From contig NZ_BBXF01000001.1 in the NCBI RefSeq assembly GCF_001570585.1, positions 1,171,691 through 1,235,690 of the forward strand: a DNA stretch of 64,000 nucleotides, read 5' to 3'. The stretch comes from Herbidospora daliensis. GTDB lineage: Bacteria > Actinomycetota > Actinomycetes > Streptosporangiales > Streptosporangiaceae. The notes beneath the pieces were generated by a model. It was not told where the DNA came from, did no database searches, and saw only the letters and a program-made list of their open reading frames with translations. Shown here in pieces: positions 1 to 9,003 of this stretch. A program made the position numbers and the translations under genes. Position 1 is the first letter of the stretch. Every line of letters starts with the position of its first letter.

Positions 1-2
1 CG

Positions 3-1064
3 TACGAGGCGAACCTGGCGGACACTCCCCCGCTGCTGGGCGCCGGCCTGCGGCGGTGGCGCGACTACTACGAGGCCAACGGCCTGTTCGAGCAGATCGC
101 GTTCGAGGTCAGGCACACGATGGAACGATACGTTCCCGGCGAGACGATCCTGGTGGGGCGGCACACCACGGCCATCTCCACGCTGTTCGCGGCCGAGGCG
201 CTCGACGCCCCGGCCGCCTGGGTCGCGGTGACGCCGATCCAGTACATGTCCGAGCGCGGCGTCGCGCACACCTACGCCCGGACCATGGCCGACCGCCTCG
301 ACGCGGTCCGCGAGGCCGTCGGGCTGCCGCCCGTCCGCGACTGGGCGGCGTGGTTCGCCTCGGCCACCCTCGACGTCGCGCTGTGGCCCTCGTGGTTCGA
401 CCAGGCGGGCACCCCCGCCCCCAAGCGGGTGCGGCTGACCGGCGCGCCGCTCGGCGACGCGGGCGGCGGCCACGACCTCCCGCCCGAAGCCGAGGAGCTG
501 CTCGACCAGGACGCCGTGCTGGTCACCGGCGGGACCGGGCGGATGCTGCACCAGCGGTTCTACCAGGTCGCCGTCGAAGCCTGCCGGGCGGTCGGGCGGC
601 CGGCGCTGCTGGCCGTACGGCACCGCGACCTGGTGCCCGAGACGCTGCCCGACGGCATGCGCTGGTTCCCCGGCCTGCCGTTCGACCGGGTCGTCCCGCG
701 AGTCGGGGCGATCCTGCACCACGGCGGGATCGGCACCCTGATCAGGGCGGCCGCCTCCGGCACCCCGCAGGTCGTGCTGGCCCACGGGTTCGACCGGGCC
801 GAGAACGGGGCCCGGGTCGCCGCCGCCGGGCTCGGGTCGTGGTTGCCCGAGCAGCGGTGGTCGCCCGAGGAGGCGGCGGCGCTGCTGAAGACCGCGCTGA
901 CCGGGCCGCGTGCCCGGGTGCCCGCCGACGGCGGGCTCGGCGCGGCGGCCGAGGCGATCGAAGGGCTGGCCGGAAGCTCGGCCCCCTACTCGGCCAGACA
1001 TCTACTCACCCGGGACGAGCGCCTGACGCTCGCCCGCCGACTGCGTTCAGGAGAGACGGCATGA
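3..1064 (+). CDS. YjiC/MGT-type glycosyltransferase, 5' end outside window
   Basis: The reading frame is open from base 3, so the N-terminus lies upstream and only the last 353 residues are visible. The C-terminal half has the nucleotide-sugar binding region of GT1 macrolide/UDP-glycosyltransferases, with a VTGGTG-like strand and the HHGGIGT motif around fragment residues 238-244. These enzymes transfer a hexose from NDP-sugar to a small-molecule acceptor in the cytoplasm. The stop overlaps the NRPS start (ATGA at 1061-1064), so the two are translationally coupled and probably act on one natural product. Acceptor and sugar cannot be told from the sequence. Confidence 0.88.
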   Translation, partial: YEANLADTPPLLGAGLRRWRDYYEANGLFEQIAFEVRHTMERYVPGETILVGRHTTAISTLFAAEALDAPAAWVAVTPIQYMSERGVAHTYARTMADRLDAVREAVGLPPVRDWAAWFASATLDVALWPSWFDQAGTPAPKRVRLTGAPLGDAGGGHDLPPEAEELLDQDAVLVTGGTGRMLHQRFYQVAVEACRAVGRPALLAVRHRDLVPETLPDGMRWFPGLPFDRVVPRVGAILHHGGIGTLIRAAASGTPQVVLAHGFDRAENGARVAAAGLGSWLPEQRWSPEEAAALLKTALTGPRARVPADGGLGAAAEAIEGLAGSSAPYSARHLLTRDERLTLARRLRSGETA

Positions 1065-4000
1065 CCCCGGCTCAGTTACGCGCCTGGTTCCTCCAGCAGT
1101 TCGACCCCGAGGACGCCGCCTTCAACCTGCACCGGGTCCGGCTGCTGACCGGGCCCCTCGACCCCGCCGCGCTCGAGAAGGCGCTGACGTCGCTGGCCCG
1201 GCGGCACGAGACGCTCCGCACCCGCTTCCCCGCCGTCGACGGGCGGCCGGTGCTGGTCGTCGAACCGGCCGCGCCGATCGAGGTCGAGTGGTTGCGGGCC
1301 GCCTCCGCCGAGGAGGCCGAGGCGCTCGTCGCCGCCCGCACCAACCGGCCGTTCGACCTGGTCGGCGACCTGCCGTTCCGGGTCTCCGTGGTCGGGCTCG
1401 GGCCCGAGAGCCACGTGCTGGTGGTGGTCGTCCACCACATCATCTGCGACGGCTGGTCGCTGGACGTCCTCATGGACGACCTGGCGGTCTTCTACGGCGG
1501 CGGCGAACCCGCGCCGCTGGAGATCACCGCCCGGGAGCACGCCGAGCAGACGCCGGAGATCGACCCGAAGGAGCTGGCGTACTGGCGGGAGCGCCTGGCG
1601 AACCCGCCGACGCTGGAGCTGCCCGCCGACCGGCCCCGCCCGGCCGAGCGGATCGGGCACGGCGACGAGATGGCGTTCCGGATCCCGGCGGAGCTGGTCA
1701 CCCGGTTGTCTGAGGTGGCCCGCGCCTCGCGCTGCACGCTGTTCGCGCTGCTGCTGGCCGCCTACCAGGTGCTGCTGTCGCGGCACTCCGGCCAGGACGA
1801 CGTGACCGTCGGCGTGCCCGACGGCGGGCGCGACACCGAGGAGACCCACGCCCTGGTGGCGGGCCTGTCGGGCATGCTGGTGCTGCGCGGCGACCTGTCG
1901 GGCGACCCGCCGTTCCAGAAGTTCCTGCGCGGCACGATGGCCGCCCTGCTCGGGGCGCTGTCGCGGCGGCGGGTGCCGTTCGAGCGGCTGGTCGAGGAGC
2001 TCGACATCGGCCGCGACCTCAGCGTCACGCCGTTCTACCAGACCACGCTCACCCTCCACCCGGGCGAGCTGGAGCGCGAGCAGCACTTCTCCGGGCTGAC
2101 GGCGACCCCCTTCCCGCACGGCTGGAAGTGGGTGCGCTGCGACGTCGCGGTCGACGTGTTCCGGGCCGGCGACGACAGCGGCGACCTGGTGACGGTGGTC
2201 CGCTACGACACCGACCTGTTCAACGAGCCGACCATGACGGCCCTGTTCGAGCGCTTCCGCGTGCTGCTGCGCGGCATCGCCGACGACCCGTCCCTGCCGC
2301 TGTCGCGGCTGCCCCTGATGACGGCCGACGAGCGCGACCGGCTCGTCTCGGCCTGGAACGCCACCGGCCGGCCGATCCCGGCGCCGCTGCCCCGGCTGTT
2401 CGCCGAGCAGGTGGCCCGCACCCCCGACGCGATCGCCTTCTCCGACGGCGAGCACGTGCTGACCTACGCCGAGCTCGACCGGGCCGCGAGCCGGATCGCC
2501 GGGCGGCTCGGCGACCGGCGGGGCTCGGTCGTGGCGGTGTGCGTCGACCGGTCGGTGCGGGTGCTGCCCGCGCTGCTGGGCGTGATGCGGTCGGGGGCGG
2601 CCTACCTGCCGATCGACCCCGACAACCCGCCGGCCCGCATCCAGTACATGCTGGAGGACTCGGGCGCGGTGCTGGTGCTGGCCGACGAGGGGCCCGCGGA
2701 GCGCCTCCCGGCCGAGGTCGAGGTCGTCACGGTCAGCGAGGCGCTGGCGGCCGACCCGTCCGACGGCTTCCCGCCGGGGCCCGACGACCACGCGTACACC
2801 CTCTACACCTCGGGCTCCACCGGGCGGCCCAAGGGCGTGGTGATCCGGCACTCGGCGCTGGCGAACTTCCTGGCCGGCATGGCCGACCTGCTCGGGTCGG
2901 ACCCCGGGCAGGTGTGGCTGGTGCTCTCGTCGGTGTCGTTCGACATCTCGGCGCTGGAGCTCTACCTGCCGCTGGTCGGCGGGGGCCGGGCCGTCATCGC
3001 CGGGCGCGACGTCGCGGTCGACGGCGCGGCGCAGATCAAGCTGATCGAGGACGCCGGCGTCACCCACATCCAGTCGACGCCGTCGGGCTGGCGGGTGCTG
3101 ATCGAGGCCGGGTTCTCCGCCCCGGAGATCACCGGGCTGGTCGGCGGCGAGGCGCTGCCCGAGGAGCTGTCGCGCGAGCTGCGGCCGAGGCTCGGCCGCC
3201 TGGTCAACGTGTACGGCCCCACCGAGACCACCATCTGGTCGACGACCTGGGAGGTGCCGCCCGGCGGCGGGGAGCCCCGGATCGGGCGGCCGATCGCCAA
3301 CACCACCTGCTACGTCGCCGACCGGGCGGGCGGCGTCGCGCCGACGTTCGTCGCCGGCGAGCTGCTGATCGGCGGGGCCGGGGTGGCCGACGGCTACCAC
3401 GGCCGCCCGGAGCTGACCGCCGAGCGGTTCGTCGAGTTCGCGGGCGAGCGGGTCTACCGGACCGGCGACCGGGCCCGGTGGAACTTCGACGGGAACCTGG
3501 AGTTCCTCGGCCGCATGGACAACCAGGTCAAGGTGCGCGGGTTCCGCGTGGAGCCGGGCGAGGTCGAGGCGGCGATCCTCACCTGCCCGGGGGTCGACCA
3601 GGCGGCGGTGACGGCGCGGGGCGACATCCTCGTCGGCTACATCGTCGGCGACGCCGACCTCGGCGACCTGCGCGACCACCTGGAGAAGATCCTTCCGGCG
3701 TACATGATGCCGGCGCTCTGGACCCGCCTCGGATCCATGCCGATGACCATCAGCGGCAAGGTCGACCGCAAGGCGCTGCCCGATCCGGTCGCCGAGAGCG
3801 GCGCGGAGTTCGTCGAGCCGCGCACCGACGCCGAACGCCTGGTGGCCGACATCTGGCAGGAGGTCCTCGGCCTCGACCGGATCGGGGCGCTCGACGACTT
3901 CTTCGCCGTCGGCGGGCACTCCCTGATCGCGGTGCGGGTGGCCGCCCGGATCCGCGCGATCATCGACCTCGACGTGCCGATCAGGTATCTGTTCCTGCGC

Positions 4001-4096
4001 CGGACGGTCGAGGAGCTGGCCAGGACCATCGAGGACCTGCTGGCCGAGGAGCTCGACGAGCTGACCGACGAGGAGGCGGCCCGGCTGGTGGATTGA
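1061..4096 (+). CDS. Single-module non-ribosomal peptide synthetase (C-A-T)
   Basis: A protein of 1011 residues. The condensation domain (about 1-425) has an intact HHxxxDG motif (HHIICDG, near residue 125). The adenylation domain (about 445-860) has TSGSTGRPKG (about 582), YGPTE (about 718) and RTGDRAR (about 800). The C-terminal thiolation domain has the phosphopantetheine serine in GGHS (about 951). There is no thioesterase or epimerase. By eye the specificity residues read D-I-L-Q-V-G-V-I-W, closest to the glycine code I remember (DILQLGLIW); this is an alignment made without tools. It is coupled to the upstream glycosyltransferase, and the rest of the cluster should lie left of base 1. 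The ATG at 1061 was chosen because of the 4-base overlap. Confidence 0.9.
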   Translation: MTPAQLRAWFLQQFDPEDAAFNLHRVRLLTGPLDPAALEKALTSLARRHETLRTRFPAVDGRPVLVVEPAAPIEVEWLRAASAEEAEALVAARTNRPFDLVGDLPFRVSVVGLGPESHVLVVVVHHIICDGWSLDVLMDDLAVFYGGGEPAPLEITAREHAEQTPEIDPKELAYWRERLANPPTLELPADRPRPAERIGHGDEMAFRIPAELVTRLSEVARASRCTLFALLLAAYQVLLSRHSGQDDVTVGVPDGGRDTEETHALVAGLSGMLVLRGDLSGDPPFQKFLRGTMAALLGALSRRRVPFERLVEELDIGRDLSVTPFYQTTLTLHPGELEREQHFSGLTATPFPHGWKWVRCDVAVDVFRAGDDSGDLVTVVRYDTDLFNEPTMTALFERFRVLLRGIADDPSLPLSRLPLMTADERDRLVSAWNATGRPIPAPLPRLFAEQVARTPDAIAFSDGEHVLTYAELDRAASRIAGRLGDRRGSVVAVCVDRSVRVLPALLGVMRSGAAYLPIDPDNPPARIQYMLEDSGAVLVLADEGPAERLPAEVEVVTVSEALAADPSDGFPPGPDDHAYTLYTSGSTGRPKGVVIRHSALANFLAGMADLLGSDPGQVWLVLSSVSFDISALELYLPLVGGGRAVIAGRDVAVDGAAQIKLIEDAGVTHIQSTPSGWRVLIEAGFSAPEITGLVGGEALPEELSRELRPRLGRLVNVYGPTETTIWSTTWEVPPGGGEPRIGRPIANTTCYVADRAGGVAPTFVAGELLIGGAGVADGYHGRPELTAERFVEFAGERVYRTGDRARWNFDGNLEFLGRMDNQVKVRGFRVEPGEVEAAILTCPGVDQAAVTARGDILVGYIVGDADLGDLRDHLEKILPAYMMPALWTRLGSMPMTISGKVDRKALPDPVAESGAEFVEPRTDAERLVADIWQEVLGLDRIGALDDFFAVGGHSLIAVRVAARIRAIIDLDVPIRYLFLRRTVEELARTIEDLLAEELDELTDEEAARLVD

Positions 4097-4137
4097 CAGG
4101 GCCGGTCCCGGATCCCTTCAATGGAGAGCGCTCTCCA
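4093..4137 (+). promoter_or_regulatory. Promoter with LacI-type operator before the GH3 gene
   Basis: TTGACA (4093-4098, overlapping the NRPS stop), an 18-base spacer and TTCAAT (4117-4122) form a plausible promoter. A perfect 16-bp palindrome, TGGAGAGCGCTCTCCA (4122-4137), overlaps the -10 and start region. The central CG and arm lengths are typical of LacI-family operators; the related CebR/CelR site is TGGGAGCGCTCCCA. The same 16-mer recurs at 7492-7507. Confidence 0.75.
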
Positions 4138-4162
4138 AACCCACTCAGACGCGGGGGGATCT

Positions 4163-6433
4163 GTGGACTTCGTCCGGCTGTTGTCCGGGTCGTCGGTATG
4201 GCGGACCGCTTCGGAGCCTCTTCTGGGGCTGCCCGAACTCGTCATGTCCGACGGCCCGGTCGGGGTGCGCGGCCCCGGCTGGGACGAGCGGCGCACCTCG
4301 CTCGTCCTGCCCTCCCCGACCGCGCTGGCGGCGACCTGGGACCTCGATCTCGTGCGCGAGCTCGGCGCCCTCCTCGGCGCCGAGGCCCGCCGCAAGGGGG
4401 TCGACGTGCTGCTGGCCCCCAACCTCAACCTGCACCGCTCCCCGCTCGGGGGCCGCCACTTCGAGTGCTTCTCCGAAGACCCGCTGCTGACCGGGCTGGC
4501 CGGGGCCGCCTACATCAGCGGGGTCCAGTCGCGCGGCGTCGCGGCGACGGCCAAGCACTACGTGGGCAACGAGGCCGAGACCGAGCGCATGACCTACGAC
4601 TCGCTCATCGCCGCCCGCGTGCTGCGGGAGGTCTACCTCGCGCCGTTCGAGGCGGCGGTGGCGGCGGGGGTGTGGGTGGTGATGTCGGCGTACAACCAGG
4701 TCAACGGGGTTCCGATGGCCGAGAGCCCGCTGCTGCGCGAGCCGCTGAAGGACGAGTGGGGCTTCGACGGGGTGGTGGTCTCCGACTGGGGCGGCGTCCG
4801 GTCGACGGTCGCCTCCGCCCTGTCGGGCCAGGACCTGGCGATGCCGGGGCCGAACGACTTCTGGGGCGACCCCTTACGCGCGGCCGTCGACGACGGAACG
4901 GTTCCCGAGGAGGTCGTGCGCGACAAGGTCGCCCGCCTGCGGCGGCTGGCCGGCCGGGTCCGCGACCGGCCCTCGACGGTGTCGCCGTCCGACCCCGCCG
5001 AGCTGGCGCTGCTCCGGCGGGCGGTCGCCGACTCGTGCGTGCTGCTGAAGAACGACGGCGAGGTGCTGCCGCTGTCCACGCCGAAGATCGCGGTCATCGG
5101 CGCGCACGCGGCGCGGACCCGGATCCAGGGCGGCGGGAGCGGGGGCGTCTACCCCTCCTCGGTGGTGTCGATCCTCGACGGGCTGCGGGAGGTCGCGCCC
5201 GGCCTGGTGCACGTGCCCGGGGTCGACCTCCAGGCCGGGCCGTCGCCGGTCGACCGGGTGTGGGTCCGCATGCTCGGCGACGACGGCGAGGAGCTCTTCA
5301 CCGAAGACCGGCGGACGGGGTGGCTCCCCGAGCCGTCGGTGGTCGAGGGCACCCGGACCGTCGAGGTCAGCTCCTTCCTGCGGCCGGAGGTCTCCGGGCA
5401 CTGGCGGCTCTCCATGGCCGGGTGGGGGCGGCTGACCCTGAGCGTCGACGGGCGGCGGGTGCTCGACACGCACGTCCCGTGCGACAGCGACGACCCCGCC
5501 ACGGTCCACCTGAAACCGCCGTTCCGGCACGCCGTCGTCTGGCTGGAGGAGGGCGTCGAGGTGCTCGTCCAGGGCACCCGCGCGATCGAGCCGCACACCG
5601 GCCGGGCGTGCGTGCTGGCCGCCGACCCGCCCGCCCTCGACGACGACGCGGCCATCCGGCAGGCCGTCGAGGCCGCCGCCGAGGCCGACGTCGCGATCGT
5701 CGTCGTCGGCACCACCGAGGAGATCGAGAGCGAGGCGCACGACCGGACCGGCCTCGGCCTCCCCGGCCGCCAGGACGACCTCGTCAAGGCCGTCGCCGCC
5801 GCCGCGACGACCGTCGTCGTGGTCAACTCGGGCGGGCCGGTCGCGATGCCGTGGCGCGACGAGGTCGACGCGCTGCTGCTCTGCTGGTTCCCCGGCCAGC
5901 AGGGCGGGCACGGCGTCGCCGACGTGCTGTCGGGCCGCCGCGAGCCGGGCGGCCGGCTGCCGACGACCTGGAGCGACGTGCCGCTGGTGGAGGCCGCGCC
6001 GGTGCACGGGCAGGTGATCTACGCCGAGGGGCTGAACGCCGGCCATCGCGGCTGGCTGACCGCCGACCGCTCGCCGGGCTACTGGTTCGGCCACGGCCTC
6101 GGCTACACGACGTGGTCCTACGAGGACCTCACGCCGACCGGCGACGGGGTCAGGGTCAGGGTGCGGAACACCGGCGAGCGGGCCGGCCGGGAGGTCGTGC
6201 AGGTCTACCTGTCGAGACCGGGGTCGGGCCGGCCGCCGCGCTGGCTGGCCGGGTTCGCCGTCGTACGGGCCGAGCCCGGCGAGGCGGTCGAGGCGACCGT
6301 GGCGCTGCCCCGCCGGGCCTTCCAGCACTGGGAGGCGGGCGGGTGGCGTACCGACGAAGGGGAGTTCGTCGTGCACGCCGGGCGCTCGGTGGTCGACCTG
6401 CGGCTGAAATGCGTTGCGTCGCCGTCGCCGTGA
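4163..6433 (+). CDS. Glycoside hydrolase family 3 beta-glucosidase with PA14 insert
   Basis: 756 residues from GTG 4163, preceded by a GGGGGG Shine-Dalgarno. The in-frame ATG at 4121 lies inside the operator and would put the ribosome site in promoter DNA, so I prefer the GTG. The GH3 N-terminal barrel carries KH in AKHYVGNE (about 131) and the nucleophile Asp in VSDWGG (about 208). A PA14-like beta domain follows mid-protein (about 390-480), then the alpha/beta sandwich and a C-terminal fibronectin III-like domain. No signal peptide is seen, so it probably hydrolyses imported beta-glucosides or glycosylated metabolites in the cytoplasm. The LacI-type palindrome suggests sugar-induced derepression. 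It could also process a glycoside made by the adjacent glycosyltransferase. Confidence 0.9.
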   Translation: MDFVRLLSGSSVWRTASEPLLGLPELVMSDGPVGVRGPGWDERRTSLVLPSPTALAATWDLDLVRELGALLGAEARRKGVDVLLAPNLNLHRSPLGGRHFECFSEDPLLTGLAGAAYISGVQSRGVAATAKHYVGNEAETERMTYDSLIAARVLREVYLAPFEAAVAAGVWVVMSAYNQVNGVPMAESPLLREPLKDEWGFDGVVVSDWGGVRSTVASALSGQDLAMPGPNDFWGDPLRAAVDDGTVPEEVVRDKVARLRRLAGRVRDRPSTVSPSDPAELALLRRAVADSCVLLKNDGEVLPLSTPKIAVIGAHAARTRIQGGGSGGVYPSSVVSILDGLREVAPGLVHVPGVDLQAGPSPVDRVWVRMLGDDGEELFTEDRRTGWLPEPSVVEGTRTVEVSSFLRPEVSGHWRLSMAGWGRLTLSVDGRRVLDTHVPCDSDDPATVHLKPPFRHAVVWLEEGVEVLVQGTRAIEPHTGRACVLAADPPALDDDAAIRQAVEAAAEADVAIVVVGTTEEIESEAHDRTGLGLPGRQDDLVKAVAAAATTVVVVNSGGPVAMPWRDEVDALLLCWFPGQQGGHGVADVLSGRREPGGRLPTTWSDVPLVEAAPVHGQVIYAEGLNAGHRGWLTADRSPGYWFGHGLGYTTWSYEDLTPTGDGVRVRVRNTGERAGREVVQVYLSRPGSGRPPRWLAGFAVVRAEPGEAVEATVALPRRAFQHWEAGGWRTDEGEFVVHAGRSVVDLRLKCVASPSP

Positions 6434-6471
6434 CCGCTATCAATGGAGGCCGGAAGAAAGGAGGAATCGCC

Positions 6472-6519
6472 ATGTACGCCAACATCACGCCCGGTTCCTC
6501 CCGTCAGGGCGAGGAGTGA
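6472..6519 (+). CDS. 15-residue ORF with very strong ribosome binding site
   Basis: A short ORF encoding MYANITPGSSRQGEE is preceded at good spacing by AAAGGAGGAA, much the strongest Shine-Dalgarno in this region. It sits between the GH3 and GNAT genes in the same direction, 38 bases after the GH3 stop and 28 before the GNAT ATG. I do not recognise it. It could be a translated leader that couples or attenuates GNAT expression, a peptide product or substrate, or a chance ORF. Whether it is conserved in relatives would decide. Confidence 0.35.
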   Translation: MYANITPGSSRQGEE

Positions 6520-6547
6520 CCCGGGCGACCTTTCCCCAAGGAAGCCC

Positions 6548-7435
6548 ATGCTGGAAGTCCGGCCCCTGAAAGGCCGTCACGAACTCGACCTGTTCCGCCG
6601 TTTCCCCTCGTCGCTCAACGCCGAGCTGGAATCCGACCTCGACACCGGCCGCCGCCGTCTCGACTGGTTGTGGCTGGCCCTCGACGACGGCGAGCCCGTC
6701 GCCCGCGCCGCCTGGTGGCGTCGCGACCCCGGCGAGCGACCGGCCGTCATGGACGTCTTCGACCTCGCCACCCCGGACGCCGGACGGGCGCTGCTCGACG
6801 CCGCCCTGCGCGAGGTGGTGACCGGCGCCCCGCCGCCGTTCCTGCGGTTCGTCCCGCCCGACTGGCGCGACCACGACACGACCTGGCTCGACGTGCTGCG
6901 GGAGGCGGGCGCGACCCCGCTGGTGGAGCGCCTGCGCCTCGAATGGCGGCCCGGCACGCCCATCGCCGCCACCGGCGCGCGGTTCCGCGAACCGGCCGGC
7001 CGGGAGGAACTGGTCGGCCTGATGGAACGGGTCGTCGAGGGCAGCCTCGACGTCCACACGAAAGCGGAACTGACCCGGATGAGCCCCCGGGAACAGGCCG
7101 AGGCCCAGTACGAGCACGAACTGGACCTCTACGACTCGCCCCGCGAATGGTGGCGGGTCGTGGTGGTCGGCGGCGCGCCCGCCGGTTTCGTCATCCCGGC
7201 CCGCAACCCCTACAACCCGATCATCGCCTACATCGGCGTCGTCCCGGAGCACCGGGGGAAGGGGCTGGTCGGCGAGCTGCTCGCCGAGGGCACCCGGATC
7301 CTGGCGGGAAACGGCGTTCCCAGGATCCGCGCCAGCACCGACGTCACCAACGTGCCGATGGCCCGCGCGTTCGCCCGCGCGGGCTACGTCACCATCGAGC
7401 ACCAGGTCGACATGGTCTGGGAGCAGCCTGTGTGA
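6548..7435 (+). CDS. GNAT family N-acetyltransferase
   Basis: 295 residues from ATG 6548, preceded by AAGGAAG. The C-terminal third has the GNAT acetyl-CoA binding core: strand IAYIGVVPEHRGKGLVGELL with the RxxGxG/A-like pyrophosphate loop, then the ASTDVTNVPMARAFARAGY helix typical of motif B. The N-terminal half is less conserved and may be a degenerate second GNAT fold, as in tandem GNAT proteins. It would transfer an acyl group from acyl-CoA to an unknown amine. It lies downstream of the LacI-controlled GH3 gene and may share its transcript. An in-frame ATG at 6443 would swallow the 15-residue ORF and is less likely. Confidence 0.8.
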   Translation: MLEVRPLKGRHELDLFRRFPSSLNAELESDLDTGRRRLDWLWLALDDGEPVARAAWWRRDPGERPAVMDVFDLATPDAGRALLDAALREVVTGAPPPFLRFVPPDWRDHDTTWLDVLREAGATPLVERLRLEWRPGTPIAATGARFREPAGREELVGLMERVVEGSLDVHTKAELTRMSPREQAEAQYEHELDLYDSPREWWRVVVVGGAPAGFVIPARNPYNPIIAYIGVVPEHRGKGLVGELLAEGTRILAGNGVPRIRASTDVTNVPMARAFARAGYVTIEHQVDMVWEQPV

Positions 7436-7457
7436 ACTGCGTGTTTCCGTCACGGTA

Positions 7458-7507
7458 TTGACAAGGTGAGATGACACGGCCCACTCTCCTTTGGAGAGCG
7501 CTCTCCA
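7458..7507 (+). promoter_or_regulatory. Promoter with second copy of the LacI-type operator
   Basis: TTGACA at 7458-7463 has only a weak -10 at the expected distance. The perfect palindrome TGGAGAGCGCTCTCCA lies at 7492-7507, 29 bases before the GTG of the secreted DUF1996 protein. It is identical over 16 bp to the site at 4122-4137, so both genes are probably controlled by one LacI-family repressor encoded elsewhere. Confidence 0.7.
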
Positions 7508-7535
7508 TCACCCCCCTTCTTGCCGAGGAGACGCC

Positions 7536-8873
7536 GTGCATCCACGAATACGCCTGAGCCTGATCGTCGCCACCATCGTGGCGACGATCACGGCCGGGCT
7601 GGCCGTCATCGCGCCCGCGATGGCCGCCGACGCCCTCATCTCCCAGAACCGGCCGGCCACCGCCTCGTCGAACGAGGGCGACGGCTACGCCGCCGGCGCC
7701 GCGTTCGACGGCAACACCGGCACCCGCTGGGCCAGCGCCTTCAGCGACCCCCAGTGGATCCAGGTCGACCTGGGCGGCAACGCCACGATCTCCCAGGTGG
7801 TCCTCCAGTGGGAGGGCGCCTACGGGAAGACGTTCAAGATCCAGACCTCCGCCAACGCGGGCGGGCCGTACACGGACGTCTACTCCACCACGACCGGCGC
7901 GGGCGGCACGCAGACGCTGAACGTCACCGGCTCGGGGCGCTACGTCCGCCTCTACGGCACCCAGCGCGGCACCGGCTACGGCTACTCGCTCTGGGAGTTC
8001 AAGGTCTACGGCACCGGCGGCTCCGGCCAGCAGCCGGTCCCGAGCCCGACGTTCACCGACCCGGTCACCCACCGCGAGTTCCAGGCCAACTGCTCGCTCA
8101 CCCAGCACCGCCCCGACGACCCCATCGTCTACCCGAACCTGCCGGGCGCCTCCCACATGCACACGTTCGTCGGCAACACCACGACGAACGCGGCCAGCAC
8201 GTCGGCGTCGCTGCTCAACGGCTCGACCTCGTGCACCAACCCGCACGACAAGTCGGCCTACTGGTTCCCGAGCTTCTACAAGGGCGACCAGCTGATCGCC
8301 CCGACCGGCCACCAGGTCATCTACTACAAGTCCGGCATCCACGAGTACTGGCGCGTGGTGCCCTTCCCGCAGGGCCTGCGCTTCGTCGTCGGCAGCCCGA
8401 CCGCCACGCTCGCCGAGTTCCGCGACTCCCCCGGCCGGGTCGAGGGCTTCGAGTGCGGCAACCTGTCCTTCCAGTGGGACATCCCGGCCAACTGCCCGGC
8501 GGGCAGCCAGGTCAACGTGCGTTACCAGGCCCCGAGCTGCTGGGACGGGGTGAACCTCGACAGCGCCAACCACAAGAGCCACATGGCCTACCCGGTCGGC
8601 GGCTACTGCCCGTCGTCCCACCCGGTGGCGGTGCCGATGCTCGAATTCAAGATCGCCTTCCCGGCGAGCGGAGACCTGTCGAACGCCAGGTTGTCGAGTG
8701 GCCGCGGCTACTCGTGGCACTACGACTTCTTCAACGCCTGGGACAACCCGGCGATCCTGGCCGCGCTGGTCCGCCACTGCATCAACGGCGGCCTCCAGTG
8801 CAACCCGCGCGGCTACGACCTCTACAAACCCCATCGAGGGGCGGCGCTGACGGAGAACTTCGAACTCCCGTGA
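7536..8873 (+). CDS. Secreted F5/8 type C (CBM32-like) and DUF1996 protein
   Basis: 445 residues from GTG 7536 with GAGGAG upstream; an earlier in-frame ATG falls inside the operator. Residues 1-31 are a Sec-type signal peptide ending near PAMAA. A discoidin/F5-8 type C domain follows (about 32-165: NRPATASS, TRWASA, WIQVDLG), the fold used by CBM32 carbohydrate binders. The rest is a DUF1996 domain (about 185-430; SHMHTFVGN, CTNPHDKSAYWFPSFY). DUF1996 is common in fungal and actinobacterial secreted proteins and has no settled activity. The LacI-type operator and linked GH3 gene suggest induction on plant or fungal carbohydrate. Confidence 0.88.
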   Translation: MHPRIRLSLIVATIVATITAGLAVIAPAMAADALISQNRPATASSNEGDGYAAGAAFDGNTGTRWASAFSDPQWIQVDLGGNATISQVVLQWEGAYGKTFKIQTSANAGGPYTDVYSTTTGAGGTQTLNVTGSGRYVRLYGTQRGTGYGYSLWEFKVYGTGGSGQQPVPSPTFTDPVTHREFQANCSLTQHRPDDPIVYPNLPGASHMHTFVGNTTTNAASTSASLLNGSTSCTNPHDKSAYWFPSFYKGDQLIAPTGHQVIYYKSGIHEYWRVVPFPQGLRFVVGSPTATLAEFRDSPGRVEGFECGNLSFQWDIPANCPAGSQVNVRYQAPSCWDGVNLDSANHKSHMAYPVGGYCPSSHPVAVPMLEFKIAFPASGDLSNARLSSGRGYSWHYDFFNAWDNPAILAALVRHCINGGLQCNPRGYDLYKPHRGAALTENFELP

Positions 8874-8887
8874 CGCGCCGCTGACCA

Positions 8888-8913
8888 GCTCCCGGCCCGG
8901 CGCGGCCGGGAGC
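8888..8913 (+). terminator. Hairpin terminator after the DUF1996 gene
   Basis: A perfect 10-bp GC-rich stem (GCTCCCGGCC / GGCCGGGAGC) with a six-base loop lies 14 bases past the stop codon. There is no long T run, as is usual in actinobacteria. Confidence 0.7.
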
Positions 8914-9003
8914 CCGTGAAAGATTCAAAAGCCAAGAGCCTCTTTTCTGTACGGCTGCCGCCAACCTTGGGCGAAGTCGGCGCAGGCGCGTTGAATAGCC
9001 GGA

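Noticed and set aside
1076-3919. Minus-strand ORF of 947 codons antisense to the NRPS
   Set aside because: It is a shadow of the GC-rich third codon positions of the NRPS gene; its product is low-complexity and resembles no protein family.
2128-6519. Long plus-strand ORF overlapping both the NRPS and the GH3 gene
   Set aside because: It runs through two clear genes in another frame and its product is Arg/Gly/Pro repeats typical of an out-of-frame shadow; only the short segment 6472-6519 with its own ribosome site was kept.
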